From NCBI GenBank assembly GCA_004794785.1, contig SJOL01004558.1, positions 64,750 to 128,749 of the forward strand: 64,000 nucleotides of DNA. The letters run 5' to 3'. The translations under genes were made by a program, and so were the position numbers. The notes under the pieces were generated by a model. The model did no database searches, was not told the origin of the DNA, and saw nothing but the letters and a program-made list of their open reading frames with translations. Position 1 is the stretch's first letter. Each line of letters begins with the position of its first letter. Shown here piece by piece: positions 49,313 to 61,739 of this stretch. The stretch comes from Opisthorchis felineus. Its lineage: Eukaryota; Platyhelminthes; Trematoda; Opisthorchiida; Opisthorchiidae.

Positions 49313-49499
49313 AAAATTAGCTTTTTGAATTAATGGATGCTAATATTAACTGAATACACCCGTGGATGTCATCATACGACTTCAGCTTGGTTTGTGCTCT
49401 CGGTTATTGTATCACATAAAACTAGACATGAATGACTTGCATGATTAGATGCAAACTTAGTACACATCACCATCAGTGACAACAAAGTCAACTGAGAAC

Positions 49500-49760
49500 A
49501 TGGTGCTTCAATGTCTTACAACTATGAGTAGTTATTTGAATAATGAATTGTAATGAAAAAAAGAAATGGAGTAGGGAGGGGGGCCTAGGGCTGGCTCATC
49601 ACAAATATCCGAGGTGCCTATACCCCCAACACTCAGTCAGATGATCTGGAGAGAATCTGACAGCATAGACGCCACTGACATCGGTTAGCCGCCATATCGT
49701 TCAATGTCTCCAGCCAACGCCAGGGAGGGTCACGTGGACATTGTCCTAGAAGGTGAGCAA
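49500..49760 (-). mobile_element. LINE-B 3' fragment
   Basis: The minus strand carries the C-terminal NRCQW-type segment (GCGGCTAACCGATGTCAGTG near 49674-49693) and the GAGGTGCCTA block of the 3' untranslated region. A G-rich stretch at 49575-49583 lies inside it. Confidence 0.6.
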
Positions 49761-50055
49761 CACTAGTAGCATCGAAACTCTGCAACATCCTTCATGCTCC
49801 TCCACTCCGAATTAGGCAAAGGCCCATCACACAGTCAAATGGCCTACAGTACACTCAAACTAACTCATGCGAACATAATAGCCAGCAGCTCAACACACAT
49901 TCCTTCCAAACACAGAGTTATCAGTTACTTGGTTGAATTCCGATGGTCTCTTACCGACAGCAGTCTGACGTGTACTGCTCCTGATCGGTTCAGAGGTGCC
50001 CGGTACGGGACTAGAAACCGCGTTCCTTGTTCAGGTCATGAGCAGTTTCGATTAA

Positions 50056-50120
50056 ATGTCATCATCATCATCGACAGCATGACATCAGTGTTCAACACCG
50101 ATGCTTGGCTGTCGTATCGA
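50056..50120 (-). mobile_element. LINE-B 3' terminal fragment
   Basis: Plus-strand ATCATCATCATCGACAGC and ATGACATCAGTG mark the 3' terminus only. Confidence 0.65.
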
Positions 50121-50124
50121 CTAA

Positions 50125-50645
50125 ATGTGGCGCGGTTTCACTTGACTAGGACTTCTAACTACAAATCCGGGGAACGGGACTACACTGACACAACCTGTCG
50201 GAGGAACGCCTTGCCGTGCTAGCAAAGTATGATGTTCGACACAAGCATACGCGGGGACTGATCGTAGAGTTTGGCAGTCCGTCTTCCAAATGAATCTTTA
50301 TGGCGGGGTGAAACTGAAAATCAAACATAGTATAACGACGACACACATCACGTTGGCTCTCGAGTTACTAATTCTTTTGGATAGTCTGGAGTCAGTCTGA
50401 CCAAATTTCACTTCGGCTGTAAGAATACGAACCATCCAAGTGGATAGATATACTGACCAGCTCGAGTTTACTTTCTGCTCTCTGAATTGTTCCGTCGATC
50501 TTCTTCAGCATAAAGACAAGACTAATGTTTAGCTGAATGTGTTGCTTTTACTCATTCGTACTTATATGGATTGAGCTAAGTTCGTCCAAGACTGTTATTA
50601 TTATCGTTACAGGGTAGAGAATCTAAGTAGCAACCTTATAAATGG
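50125..50645. other. Intergenic, nothing recognised
   Basis: No gene or known repeat was found. Confidence 0.45.
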
Positions 50646-50649
50646 AATT

Positions 50650-51165
50650 TCCAGATGATAAATTGGGTTCGGGGCTTGCTGTTTGATAGGTCAGCCACTA
50701 GTGGGCTTAAGCGAGTTCCTACTGTACAGTTCCAAAAGCTGTGGAAATTAAGCTACGAATCGCGCATGTCGAATCATCGTTTGTCAAAGAGAGTGCTGTT
50801 TTCCGTGCCGATTCAGAGAGGTGGAAAGCAGTTTACCTGATATTGGGAAATGAAAGTGATTACGAAACGTCTGGGTACTGTCGGTGCGAGTCGCCTTCCA
50901 GGATGAGGACCGCGTGATCCCCAATGCACCTGGTTAGAGACTGCGCTAGATATGGCTATCAATGACGTTATTGTTGTCAGTTTCTATCCAGATTGTCTGA
51001 ACGGAAATCTGGAGGTGTGGGCACCTCGGAATGATTAAGTTATCACTAACCTTCTTCTCCATCCACTTTTATTCTTTCCTCCACTATCAGGCATTCAAAT
51101 AAACTACCTGCAGCGAAGTATCATTGTTGAACACGAATGTTCTGCTGCCGATGGTGGTGAGTTTT
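50650..51165 (+). mobile_element. LINE-B C-terminal and 3' end, plus strand
   Basis: Plus strand: SNHRLSKRVLFSVP (50770-50812), then frame-shifted ITKRLGTVGASRLPG, WLETALDMA and SFYPDC, followed by the 3' block CAAATAAACTAC and a GATGGTGGTG tail near 51150-51160. This is the only LINE-B end on the plus strand here. Confidence 0.7.
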
Positions 51166-51169
51166 ACCG

Positions 51170-51391
51170 ATAGAGCAGTACAATATCGATTGACGATACG
51201 ACGTCCATTGAAAAATGCGGTGACGATTAGTTTTTATACCCCTGATCACGTTGACCAACTGAAATGTAACTTTGAGACTATATGCTGACAATTCTGTTCT
51301 GACTAGATCTGGCAGTCTGATAAGCCATTTGATCAAAGCACGGTTGGTGACCTGAATGTATGACGATTGGACCTGGGGGTTGAACCCTACC
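51170..51391. other. Intergenic, nothing recognised
   Basis: A short spacer with no gene. Confidence 0.4.
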
Positions 51392-51567
51392 GTTCAGCTG
51401 TAACAGCCTTTCGGCGCCTTATCGCTATGCCACCGGAAGGAAGCGGGAGGGCTGAGATGCTGTCAGATTGCACAAAACTTAATAGGAGCAGTCGGGATGC
51501 TGAAGTTGGTTTCCAACCATGGGCCTTCCGGTCAGTATATTTGCTCCTTATCCACTGAGCATTGTTG
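51392..51567 (-). mobile_element. tRNA-derived SINE copy
   Basis: Reverse-strand SINE. The body (CCTTTCGGCGCCTTATCGC on the plus strand) and GGCCTTCCGGTCAG block are clear. The B box is mutated (GGTTTCCAACC) and the A-box region ends TATCCACTGAGC. Confidence 0.7.
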
Positions 51568-51569
51568 AA

Positions 51570-51921
51570 CCAGTGGATTGAATTCTCCAAAAAACAAACT
51601 ATGAAAAATAATGAATCCTACTTTCTTCGAACCCTACTTTCCGTATCTTCCAGCGGAATACTTTGTCCCTTCCAGCATGCTCGCGAGTTTGTTTGCACAT
51701 AACTACAGTCTTCGTGGATCGGATAACTTTCATGGCGATATATCACTCCAGAGAACTACCGGGGGGGGGGGGGCGGTGGAAGAAACATTCATTGGAGCCT
51801 CAAAATGGTTCCCATGCAGAATTAAGTGAGCGATGCAACTGCGTTCTGTCTGTGCTCAGGCACATCACCGTAAATCGATAAACCGTGTTTGAAAAGCCAG
51901 ACCTCCTGTCATCCAAAAGCT
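51570..51921 (+). other. 5' flank of the membrane-protein gene
   Basis: Contains a run of 13 G at 51761-51773. A splice-acceptor-like TGTCTGTGCTCAG ends at 51860, followed by an in-frame TAA at 51871, so any upstream exon would be untranslated. No TATA box was identified. Confidence 0.4.
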
Positions 51922-53220
51922 ATGGAGTTCATTGCAATAAGTGCTTTGGTGTTCATCTTCATCAACATTTGTGTGGGGGTTTATGGGTTTACGGAATTTA
52001 TCACCGCTGGTCCGCTTAAACTTTTGACCAAAGCTTCAACCATTCGATGTTATGTGGCCGATTTGCTCCATACATGTTACGCCTGCATCGCTGTGATAAT
52101 CGGGGAGGCGTTTGGGATCATTAGCTGTTTGTTATTACTTTTCTGGATCATTTACCGTTTGCCTTTGAAAGCCAAAAACAAATCTGTGGATATCCCACAC
52201 GACAAAACTGCCGTCGAGTCGGTGCAATCAAACGGTGTGAATAGCAGGAGTTTTGCTAGAGAAGTCCGCATCGCGCAGGCATTGGAAAACTATTGTGACA
52301 CGAATCGAATCCAGCTAGCTGTGTCAACCTATGACAGTGCCTTCGTTTTACCAAGGCCAGGTGAACAGGAATCTGGTTTCGAGCTGGCCACTTGCTACTG
52401 GATTGACAGAGATGAAATGACCCAACATACAAGCCACTGGCCCACTAATCAGAAATTGTCTGATGAAACAGAGGTCAAAGTTATCGTATCTTCAAAGTCT
52501 CGTCGCCATGTTGCAAGTTACCAACACGCTATTCAGGTAATGTGCTGTCTGAGTGGGATTCTGATTCTTCTCAGTCTGCCATACTATGTTTTGTTTCTTA
52601 CAATTAAAGTTGCACAAGGAACCATTCCTCTCCTCGAGCACCAGTACAATGATACACTCAATGAGAACGGAACTAGCAGGGAGGAAATGCGCCTCGTAGG
52701 TATGCAGTACTTTGCTGAGATGTACAACTGTCAAACTTTTTCCAAAATTCTACAATGCCTCCGTCAAACAAATGGTTCTAATTGTGGTCATGAGCTTCAA
52801 GTGGATGATATCAAAATTGAAATGAAGCACTGCTTCCAAACAGTCGAGCAGTGGCTTCTTCGGCGTCAGTCGATAACTGCTTTCCGGATCTCGTTGCTGT
52901 CCGGAATGTATGCAACAGGTCTAGGATTTCTGATCCGAAAACTGGTGCTTCGAGCTGTTTCGACCGGCACGCAAACCTATCCACGGACGGAGTGGTGGAG
53001 AGGAGCCGGAGATATTGGTCTATCGGATGTCGGGCTTCAGTGTAACATCGCTAGAGAACATGCTGTGCCATCAGTTACACACAGAATGTTGATCGGGCGA
53101 AGAAGGTTGTATGGTGGTGCCCACATCGGAACGTTCGTGTTACGTAAAGCATCGTATTCGGAGCGTCTTTTTCAAAGTCAAGAACCCAGTTCTCTGGTTG
53201 GAAGTTTTCACATTCCATAG
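51922..53220 (+). CDS. Four-span membrane protein, family not recognised
   Basis: An unbroken single-exon frame of 432 codons. I start at ATG 51922 (G at -3 and +4); the frame opens a little earlier but only with a TTG, after a stop at 51871. Predicted hydrophobic spans are about residues 2-23, 55-78, 204-229 and 321-343. The first loop (24-54) has two cysteines (43, 52). The second to third spans enclose a roughly 125-residue hydrophilic, probably cytoplasmic, domain. The loop between spans three and four (230-320) has four cysteines (270, 279, 288, 304) and three N-glycosylation sequons (243, 249, 284), which suggests an extracellular disulfide-bonded loop. The layout recalls four-span surface proteins, but the tetraspanin CCG motif is absent. 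Function unknown. It is flanked by SINEs, with no partner genes. Single-exon structure in a repeat-rich locus could also mean a retrocopy. Confidence 0.75.
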   Translation: MEFIAISALVFIFINICVGVYGFTEFITAGPLKLLTKASTIRCYVADLLHTCYACIAVIIGEAFGIISCLLLLFWIIYRLPLKAKNKSVDIPHDKTAVESVQSNGVNSRSFAREVRIAQALENYCDTNRIQLAVSTYDSAFVLPRPGEQESGFELATCYWIDRDEMTQHTSHWPTNQKLSDETEVKVIVSSKSRRHVASYQHAIQVMCCLSGILILLSLPYYVLFLTIKVAQGTIPLLEHQYNDTLNENGTSREEMRLVGMQYFAEMYNCQTFSKILQCLRQTNGSNCGHELQVDDIKIEMKHCFQTVEQWLLRRQSITAFRISLLSGMYATGLGFLIRKLVLRAVSTGTQTYPRTEWWRGAGDIGLSDVGLQCNIAREHAVPSVTHRMLIGRRRLYGGAHIGTFVLRKASYSERLFQSQEPSSLVGSFHIP

Positions 53221-53224
53221 TATT

Positions 53225-55295
53225 TTGTGTTTTCCAAAACGTGATTTAATGCAAGAAACGTGAGTTACTTTGTTTTCGACAACGTGGACACCGCCCAATT
53301 TGTGCACACATTTGTTCAGTAAAATGAGTGTCTGCATAGTCCTCTTGGTTTAGATTGGTCATTCTGGTTGACAGTCTGATGTAAAAGACCCGAGAGGGAG
53401 GGGACCGTCTAGACAATAGCCATGTGGTACAAAAAAATTTGATCGAATACCTAAAACTCTAGCCACGTGAGGCATTTAGCTCTTGCTATGGCTGACTGGA
53501 CGGGAGTAACTGAGGCTGTTATCGTGACCCTATGGTCCGCAGAAAGACACTGTTCACCATGGGACCACTCATCCATGGATCTAGGCTTTTCAGCTGATAA
53601 TTAAGAACTAGAAGTTGCTTTGTTTTAATGAGCTATCTGTCTACTCACAGAAGGTCAGACTGTTACTGCAGCTGGTCCTCAATCCTCGCAGACGCCCGAT
53701 AACTACCAAGACTTTAGATTGCCATTTCGGAATGAGGAGCAGTTAGTCAAAGCATCGCATCCTATCTATCGACACCCAACAGGGGCGAAAAGGATTTCGT
53801 GGGTCAAACGTTTCGGTAGTAGACAGCTGTTTGAAGCTGCTAGCAAGCGAGCGGTCCCTTTGCGGCTGCGTCGCTTCCGAATCGACCAGTAAGATACAGT
53901 GAAAGCCGTGTTTTGCATTGTTTCTTTCGTCTCTCCTGTATCCACAAGATGCTTGAGCAGCAATATTCTGATGAGCTATATGACCTTATTCAAATCAGTA
54001 AAGAACGACTGGTCTCTTTTCCGCAGTCTCCGCAACATTCCTACTTTCTAGTGACACGCTCGATCACTCACTCAACTTTCACTCTCTGACACGAATTCCA
54101 ACAATGATCTTCCTAAAATTTGCTTCAAAATGCACTTCGTTTCATCTTACTGAGATTCCTCTGTCGGAACATATATTATTAGTCGAGATAAAACTGGCCC
54201 GACGGGTACTTTCGTCTCTGATGGTGTTCCTCATTACGAGGAAATGCCTCGTATAACCGGACCTTTTTGGGACCCAGCTGTATCTCTCTTAAAGTTACAG
54301 TCAGTGCGGTCTATTGTATTGGATGATTCCGAAGCGTACTTCTTGATTACCTTTGTTCGAGAAAACTTAAATCCACCTATCATCTGTTTCATCATGAGAA
54401 TAGATGACTGGGGACGATCACGGTAAAAGCGTTATTCATAACTTACAGAGAACACCGTTATGGACTCGCCCTGGGACGTACTCAATCTGGGAGTATTTTC
54501 TTCAGATAGTCAGAAAATTCACAGTCCATACGGATCCCCGCCAAATTTGAAAAAAAAACGTAGATGCGTTACGTACTATTACAAATAGATCAACGCAACA
54601 GGATGCGGACTACGAAGATGCCACCACTACTGGTCTTTGGGTTACATAATCACAGAGCCTGCTTCAAGAGTATGCTCTATTGCTTGTGGAAGTTGCGTGG
54701 TAAGGTTAAATATGCAAAAGTCAGGCTGCTCTCAGAACTGTTCCCCGTGTCGTAAAAAAACCGACGTTAGTTCTTACTACAAACGGTCGTAGCATTACGG
54801 TGCACCGTTGCAGCTGTGTTCGGTAGCCTTACCATTAGCATACGGGCACTATGACAAATGTGAAGAATTTGGAAACCGCATTGAGATTGGCTTGGTGGTA
54901 ATGGATCCCCCAATAAGGGAAGTGTTAATCATGCAAGGTGCGTCTATTTCATGGTCAGAGTAACCAAGTCTACTATATTCAATTTTTGGTGGTCCTTCAG
55001 AAACCGACTGAGCTGTTGTTCGAGTCACACAGGCTCGACGGGGGACAATCTGCAACAATGAAATTCGTCTAAAATTATACTTCATTATTGTGGTAAGACT
55101 ATAGATACCATGGGATATAACTCTGAAGATGGTCGCGCTTTTCAGAGTATTGACTTCTGAGATGATATGCCATACAGTTTGGTCCAAAATGTGCGCCCAA
55201 TTCGGTGTAGTTGAGGTTTTCGACCACAAAACATGCACATGAATAGCGTGGTTCGATTAAAATACGGTTAACTTTTTTATTGTCACAGTCAGAAT
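53225..55295. other. Intergenic, no gene supported
   Basis: AGTAAA at 53318-53323 is a possible weak poly(A) signal for the preceding gene. Frames near 54849-55238 (minus, 129 codons) have no known domain. Confidence 0.4.
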
Positions 55296-55299
55296 GCAG

Positions 55300-55462
55300 T
55301 CAGCGATCGTTTAGCGATACCACTTTTCCGGTACCATCCGAAGGAAGTATGAGATCTGAGATATTGTCAAGTTACTCAAGTCTAGAGCAATCGGTATAAC
55401 GGTTAGGCTAGAGGCACGGACCATTCGGTCAGTAAAATCTCGCCTTAGCCACCAAGCTATCC
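55300..55462 (-). mobile_element. tRNA-derived SINE copy, strongly diverged
   Basis: The body blocks CATCCGAAGGAAGTATGAG and ACCATTCGGTCAGTAAA identify the family. Neither pol III box is intact. Confidence 0.55.
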
Positions 55463-55603
55463 CCAATATAACACACTATCCACAAGTTTCCTGAAAATTC
55501 ATCGAATGCACACGGCCTGATTCACTCTTCTTGGGATTTTAAGCTATCAATGGTCCTTAGGTTTTATTTTAATCCAAAATGTAATCAGTTTGCGAAATAC
55601 AGC

Positions 55604-56016
55604 TGTTATATCAACTGCTGACCCCGCTCCAGTGCCTAGTGCCAGAAAAAAGAACTCACCGACAAGGAACACAACAGATTTATTGCAACAAGCGAGTGCG
55701 TGCGAGTGCCAAAAGTTACAACGGCCCCGCGATATTTAAAGGGAACTTTCTGACATTGATCCAGGCTGCCTGATAGGCGTTAGTGAACACCCATCAACAT
55801 CGATCGTGTTTCTATGAGGTGCCTGAATGCTGATCACATTCGGTCGTGCTTCTTTGGCGTGCCTGAACATTCATCGGCTTTTGCTGAATTGATTGAATGA
55901 CTGACTGGCCTGGATGCTTGCCGGCTTTCCTACTGAGATTTTGCTGAAGTTTTAGGGTCTCAGTAGGTTCCGGGCGTTCTGTGGTTGCTTTCAGGAATCT
56001 GACCTTCCTGATAACA
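55604..56016 (-). mobile_element. Solo LTR of an LTR retrotransposon
   Basis: The block is bounded by TGTTAT at one end and ATAACA at the other (perfect six-base inverted ends). On the minus strand it has a TATA-like TTTAAATA (55733-55740) and, about 50 bases further, the poly(A) signal AATAAA (55679-55684), the expected U3-R-U5 order. No gag or pol remnant adjoins it, and no clear target duplication is seen. A related block lies at 49045-49312. Confidence 0.6.
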
Positions 56017-56019
56017 GCC

Positions 56020-57300
56020 ATTTGCAGAATGCTGGTGTTTATATTTGAGACTCGAACATGCCTCTCGTTTGTGAGTTGTATGAAGATTGTCTCATTTATT
56101 ATTTGCAAGACATTGGAAAATACTATACGAGAATCTGTAAATTGTGTCAACCAGCTTTCAAAATTTGATGTTAGTTTAGCCGGGTTACTCGACATAACTT
56201 AGCGAGCTGACAGTCCGATGTAAAGAGGAAGAGTTGTTCATCCATGACCAGATGACAGTCACGTAGATAAACGGGCTCTACGGCTACCTGTGGAAAATTC
56301 AAATACCGCACGAATAGAGTGGACCGATCCATCGACGTGTACGCGTGTGGTCGAATCGGAGACGTTTCTTAATAAAATAGCCATCTGTTAGCATCATTCT
56401 GCATTGCTACCTCAAAACAAATGTTACTGTTCGCCTAAAGACAGTCGTACGTATCAAATTGCTGCAACACACGGCGCATAATGCTTTCATAAATGGGGTC
56501 AAAACAGTGTATTTGTATGCCTTTTTAAGGACGTGCGAATTCTGAAAACATATCCCGAGGATAGCCGGCCGATCCCTGCGTGACAGTAACCTTCGCGCAT
56601 CCCTGGCATTACCGAGATAAAGTGCTGTATTCTGAATTTCACCCGTTGATACGACATCACAGGCACCGGGCTTCCAATACGTTAGGCAGCCCAGGAAAAG
56701 CTATGCGCGCATGCAAACATGGTCGCTGATTATCTAGCGCAACGACCAGCCTGAGAGTGAAAAGGCGGCTACTGATCGTTAGCAAAGGAAGCGTTTGTCG
56801 TTACACTGATTTAATCGCTTCCGTGGTCCATCTCCAGGGTCTAAGTTGACGGCTACACGGTATACTTTGAAGGTGCTTCGTACAAACTAAGAACTATACA
56901 AAAATCTGGGATGAACGTTTGCAAGAAGTCAAGAAAAATCAAGTGTCCGGGTCTTGGTCCAAAAAACTCAAAGGTCTAACGGAGGAAGCATGCCACAGAG
57001 CACACCTTTGGAGCCAGTCACTATTCGAACCATTTGAGTTAATATCTGGTGATTAGGTATGACGAATTTTTCTGGCTGACAAACATTTGGACAACACTGA
57101 ATCATTCATACCCTGGTTCTCAATAGTTTGCCACAGGGACAGGAAGATCACGTCCAGCTAAGCGCGAAATCCTTAGCCCTTGCGACTGTCTCATACAGCA
57201 CACGAACTAAGCAGACCCAGAGAACACACGCAAACAATGGAGCCAGGACAGCAAGGATAGAACGACAGGGGGCATTACGAAGCAGTCGGTAGGCCTAACA
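56020..57300. other. Intergenic, no gene supported
   Basis: No recognised feature was found. It forms the unique upstream flank of the next H2A gene. Confidence 0.4.
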
Positions 57301-57308
57301 AAGTGCAG

Positions 57309-57852
<544 letters not shown>

Positions 57853-57893
57853 GCTTCGACCTGCGAGTGTTCGAAGGTAGAGAACGTGACATC

Positions 57894-57909
57894 GGCCCTC
57901 TTTAGGGCC
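57894..57909 (+). terminator. Histone mRNA 3' stem-loop (H2A, 57475 gene)
   Basis: GGCCCTCTTTAGGGCC followed by AC and ACATTGTGA. Confidence 0.95.
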
Positions 57910-57926
57910 ACACATTGTGATGCCTT

Positions 57927-57927
57927 N
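57927..57927. other. Single-N assembly junction
   Basis: One N separates the 3' end of an H2A gene from sequence that elsewhere (45329 onward) lies about 215 bases downstream of the H3 stop. The H3 gene expected before it is missing, so this is probably a collapsed or misjoined contig end. Confidence 0.8.
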
Positions 57928-59222
57928 ACGGCTGTCGGGTTCGGGGCCGCCTACATTTAACGAGCTGGCCTTGCCGATTGTCCGGCCCCGTCGTAATGAA
58001 GCGCGATGCTCGCCGTGCTGGCGAGTGTTCGACGCACGGTGTTGGGCCCCCGAGTCGTACGCGGTGGGGCGTCTGCATGCTGCCCAGGGTTTGCTGTAAG
58101 CGTTGCGAATTGACGTTGACGCACAGTCTCAATATTCCGATCAATTCAAGAAAGTGCCCTCGAACTACCGGCCTACCCGGTCCCAAATGAGCGTTGGCAT
58201 GGTGGGTGTGGTAAATTGCTCTGCGGAACTTTCACCGGGTGTCCGGAACATGCCAGGAGTTTCAGATTCTAGATCAATGCGAGTTAACAGGTGCGACACT
58301 AACCCTGGAGGTGGTTGGGGACTGCTACTACTATCCAGTACCCGGAGACCTCTGTCTGAGTTTGTTCTTCGATGCGAACTATAATGTCTATAAACGTCCA
58401 TCCAAACGTTATGTAATGAGGCCGGAAACCGGAGGCGGGTCTTCAGAGCACGTCAGTCGTGCACCTACATGAAACGGGTCGGCTTAATCACAAGGGGTGA
58501 CTTCCAAGTCGTTCGAGATATTTTAGCGAGACAGCCTCACACCGAGTTGACTGCCTCGTGGTCCGGCGTAGGTGCCATTGAAAAGAGCTCCTGCTAACCT
58601 GGGACTAATGCAATTGGACTTGACTACCAACTTTCCGACAACCATTCGAATAAACGCAGTTTACTGAGATTCCGTCCATCAGACCCACCTAAATTGCTGT
58701 CGTACGGCCTGGGGAACCGCTTGAGCATAAAATGCGTGAGGACCTTTTGGACGAAGCCAGGATGCCATTTTTACCCGGGGCGGTTCCCCCAGCCTATCGA
58801 GGCTGAGACGAGGGAGTGGAGTCCTGTCGCAGCACTTGTAATCTCGATGCGCTGCGGGCAGGTAAGCTCGTAGTATATCAAGCAGGTTTTCACTTTATGA
58901 CGTCTTTCGTTTAACAGCTACCATGCATTTTGACACCTGTTTCGAATGTTGGTAAGTACGCATGAGGGAGATTCGTTGGACTCACTGGTGGAAAAGCGAT
59001 GTCCCATCGTGAAATACCAACTTTCAGTACATTTTAGACAGTAGCGGAAAAACCTCCGGCAATTCGAGCGCCTGGCCGATCACCTAAGGACCAAATGCAT
59101 CAAATTACAGTAGTTTCGGTGATCTTGAATCTATTTGCCGGCATGGTCACGACCCCAACGCACACTGCTGTTATGGTAATAGCCCAGTCAGCCCGCTCCA
59201 TCTGGGTCACTGATTCACTGAA

Positions 59223-59794
<572 letters not shown>

Positions 59795-59827
59795 AACCTG
59801 ATTTGCTGTTGGAAGGTGGAGAACGTG

Positions 59828-60681
59828 ANNNNNNNNNNNNNNNNNNNNNNNNNNNNNNNNNNNNNNNNNNNNNNNNNNNNNNNNNNNNNNNNNNNNNNNN
59901 NNNNNNNNNNNNNNNNNNNNNNNNNNNNNNNNNNNNNNNNNNNNNNNNNNNNNNNNNNNNNNNNNNNNNNNNNNNNNNNNNNNNNNNNNNNNNNNNNNNN
60001 NNNNNNNNNNNNNNNNNNNNNNNNNNNNNNNNNNNNNNNNNNNNNNNNNNNNNNNNNNNNNNNNNNNNNNNNNNNNNNNNNNNNNNNNNNNNNNNNNNNN
60101 NNNNNNNNNNNNNNNNNNNNNNNNNNNNNNNNNNNNNNNNNNNNNNNNNNNNNNNNNNNNNNNNNNNNNNNNNNNNNNNNNNNNNNNNNNNNNNNNNNNN
60201 NNNNNNNNNNNNNNNNNNNNNNNNNNNNNNNNNNNNNNNNNNNNNNNNNNNNNNNNNNNNNNNNNNNNNNNNNNNNNNNNNNNNNNNNNNNNNNNNNNNN
60301 NNNNNNNNNNNNNNNNNNNNNNNNNNNNNNNNNNNNNNNNNNNNNNNNNNNNNNNNNNNNNNNNNNNNNNNNNNNNNNNNNNNNNNNNNNNNNNNNNNNN
60401 NNNNNNNNNNNNNNNNNNNNNNNNNNNNNNNNNNNNNNNNNNNNNNNNNNNNNNNNNNNNNNNNNNNNNNNNNNNNNNNNNNNNNNNNNNNNNNNNNNNN
60501 NNNNNNNNNNNNNNNNNNNNNNNNNNNNNNNNNNNNNNNNNNNNNNNNNNNNNNNNNNNNNNNNNNNNNNNNNNNNNNNNNNNNNNNNNNNNNNNNNNNN
60601 NNNNNNNNNNNNNNNNNNNNNNNNNNNNNNNNNNNNNNNNNNNNNNNNNNNNNNNNNNNNNNNNNNNNNNNNNNNNNNNNN
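59828..60681. other. Assembly gap (854 N)
   Basis: A run of N that cuts the 3' end of the H2A unit. Frames drawn across it are meaningless. Confidence 0.99.
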
Positions 60682-60684
60682 CAT

Positions 60685-60800
60685 TAGCCGTTGGTGAGTT
60701 GAGTCCCGGGGTCTCCATCGGGGGAGACTAGTTCAAGACCCGACTCAGTTTATTGTTTCAGTACTTCGTTGCCTGGTCATACAGTGTGCCCCTCACGCAC
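60685..60800 (-). mobile_element. LINE-A fragment
   Basis: Resembles 61240-61350 (GGGGTCTCCATCGGGGGAGAC versus GGGTTCCCATCCAGGGAGGC, then CGTTGCCTGGTCA versus CGTTGCCAGGTCA), the region just before the stop of LINE-A. It suggests two overlapping LINE-A relics. Confidence 0.5.
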
Positions 60801-60804
60801 TTTT

Positions 60805-61155
60805 TGTTTTTCCGGGCGAGGTCCGGTATTCAGACGTGTTTTCATTCGTTCTATTGGTGGATTTCTGATTTACAGCGGTTCCGCATTTTACGAAAACTAG
60901 TTGGGACCTATTTTCTGGACCCGACTCTTTGTCCATCCGTTGCGCACTGGTCTTTTTGCGACGGACATCGCATCAGCCTCGTGAATTTCCCGGACAATGG
61001 TCTTATATAACTCTTCCACTGAAGTTGGTCCCAGTTTTAATTGCTCAAGATAGCTACTCATTTCTGGGCAGTCTGCAGGGCATAATATCTGAATCCACGT
61101 CTGTGGTGTCGGATTTCTGGCCCAGTAGTAGATGAAATCAAACGTGGAGGCTAAG
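60805..61155. other. Spacer between two LINE-A relics
   Basis: No coding remnant was recognised. It may include LINE 3' untranslated sequence. Confidence 0.4.
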
Positions 61156-61159
61156 GCAT

Positions 61160-61735
61160 GTTCAGTTTTATTCGGAAATTGGGTAGCTACGCACTGAAGG
61201 CGCGACTGACTGCGCGATTGGGCATTTCTGCCAATGTCATTAACTATTGGTGATTTGACACCCAGGGTTCCCATCCAGGGAGGCGGCAGGTGCCGACCCG
61301 GCTAAGTTTTCGTAATTCGTTGCCAGGTCACGCCGTCCACCTCTCCGTCGCTTCCACTCAGCACGGGGCTGGGCGAAGAGCTCTGCCAGGCAGACATCTG
61401 CCTCTGGCCTGCAGGGTGCATGCCCCAACCATCGTAACCTATGAAGCGCGGGAGATTTCCTTTTTCCCAAGTCCATCTAACGTACCTCATCATTGCTAAT
61501 CCGATGTTCCCATCAGATATGACAATGCTTCGGAGGCACCGATGGTCCTTAAAGCAGTATGGATCGCACCAACGCAGTGCAAACTCTGCCCTTGACAGAC
61601 AAACTGACGTCCCGTCGGCGCCAGTGCACCGGAGCATATACAACTACCCAGGTAAACAAATTTATCTGCAACGTCGATTGACTCGCCTGCAAGCATGAGG
61701 TTTAGGTTTGATCCAACCAATCTTTATTATCTGTT
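61160..61735 (-). mobile_element. LINE-A C-terminal and 3' region, broken
   Basis: The minus strand encodes VGSNLNLMLAGESIDVADKF-type sequence with FVYLGSCI (61720-61635), then in other frames DHRCLRSI, LHRLRWLGHAP and RRGGRRDLATN (61440-61320), followed by a 3' region shared with 18160-18320 (GGTAGCTACGCACTGAAGG). Two or more frameshifts and a deletion are present. Confidence 0.7.
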
Positions 61736-61739
61736 GCCG

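Noticed and set aside
51889..51921. Eleven-residue N-terminal extension of the membrane protein
   Set aside because: The codon at 51889 is TTG, not ATG. The first ATG is at 51922 in a good start context.
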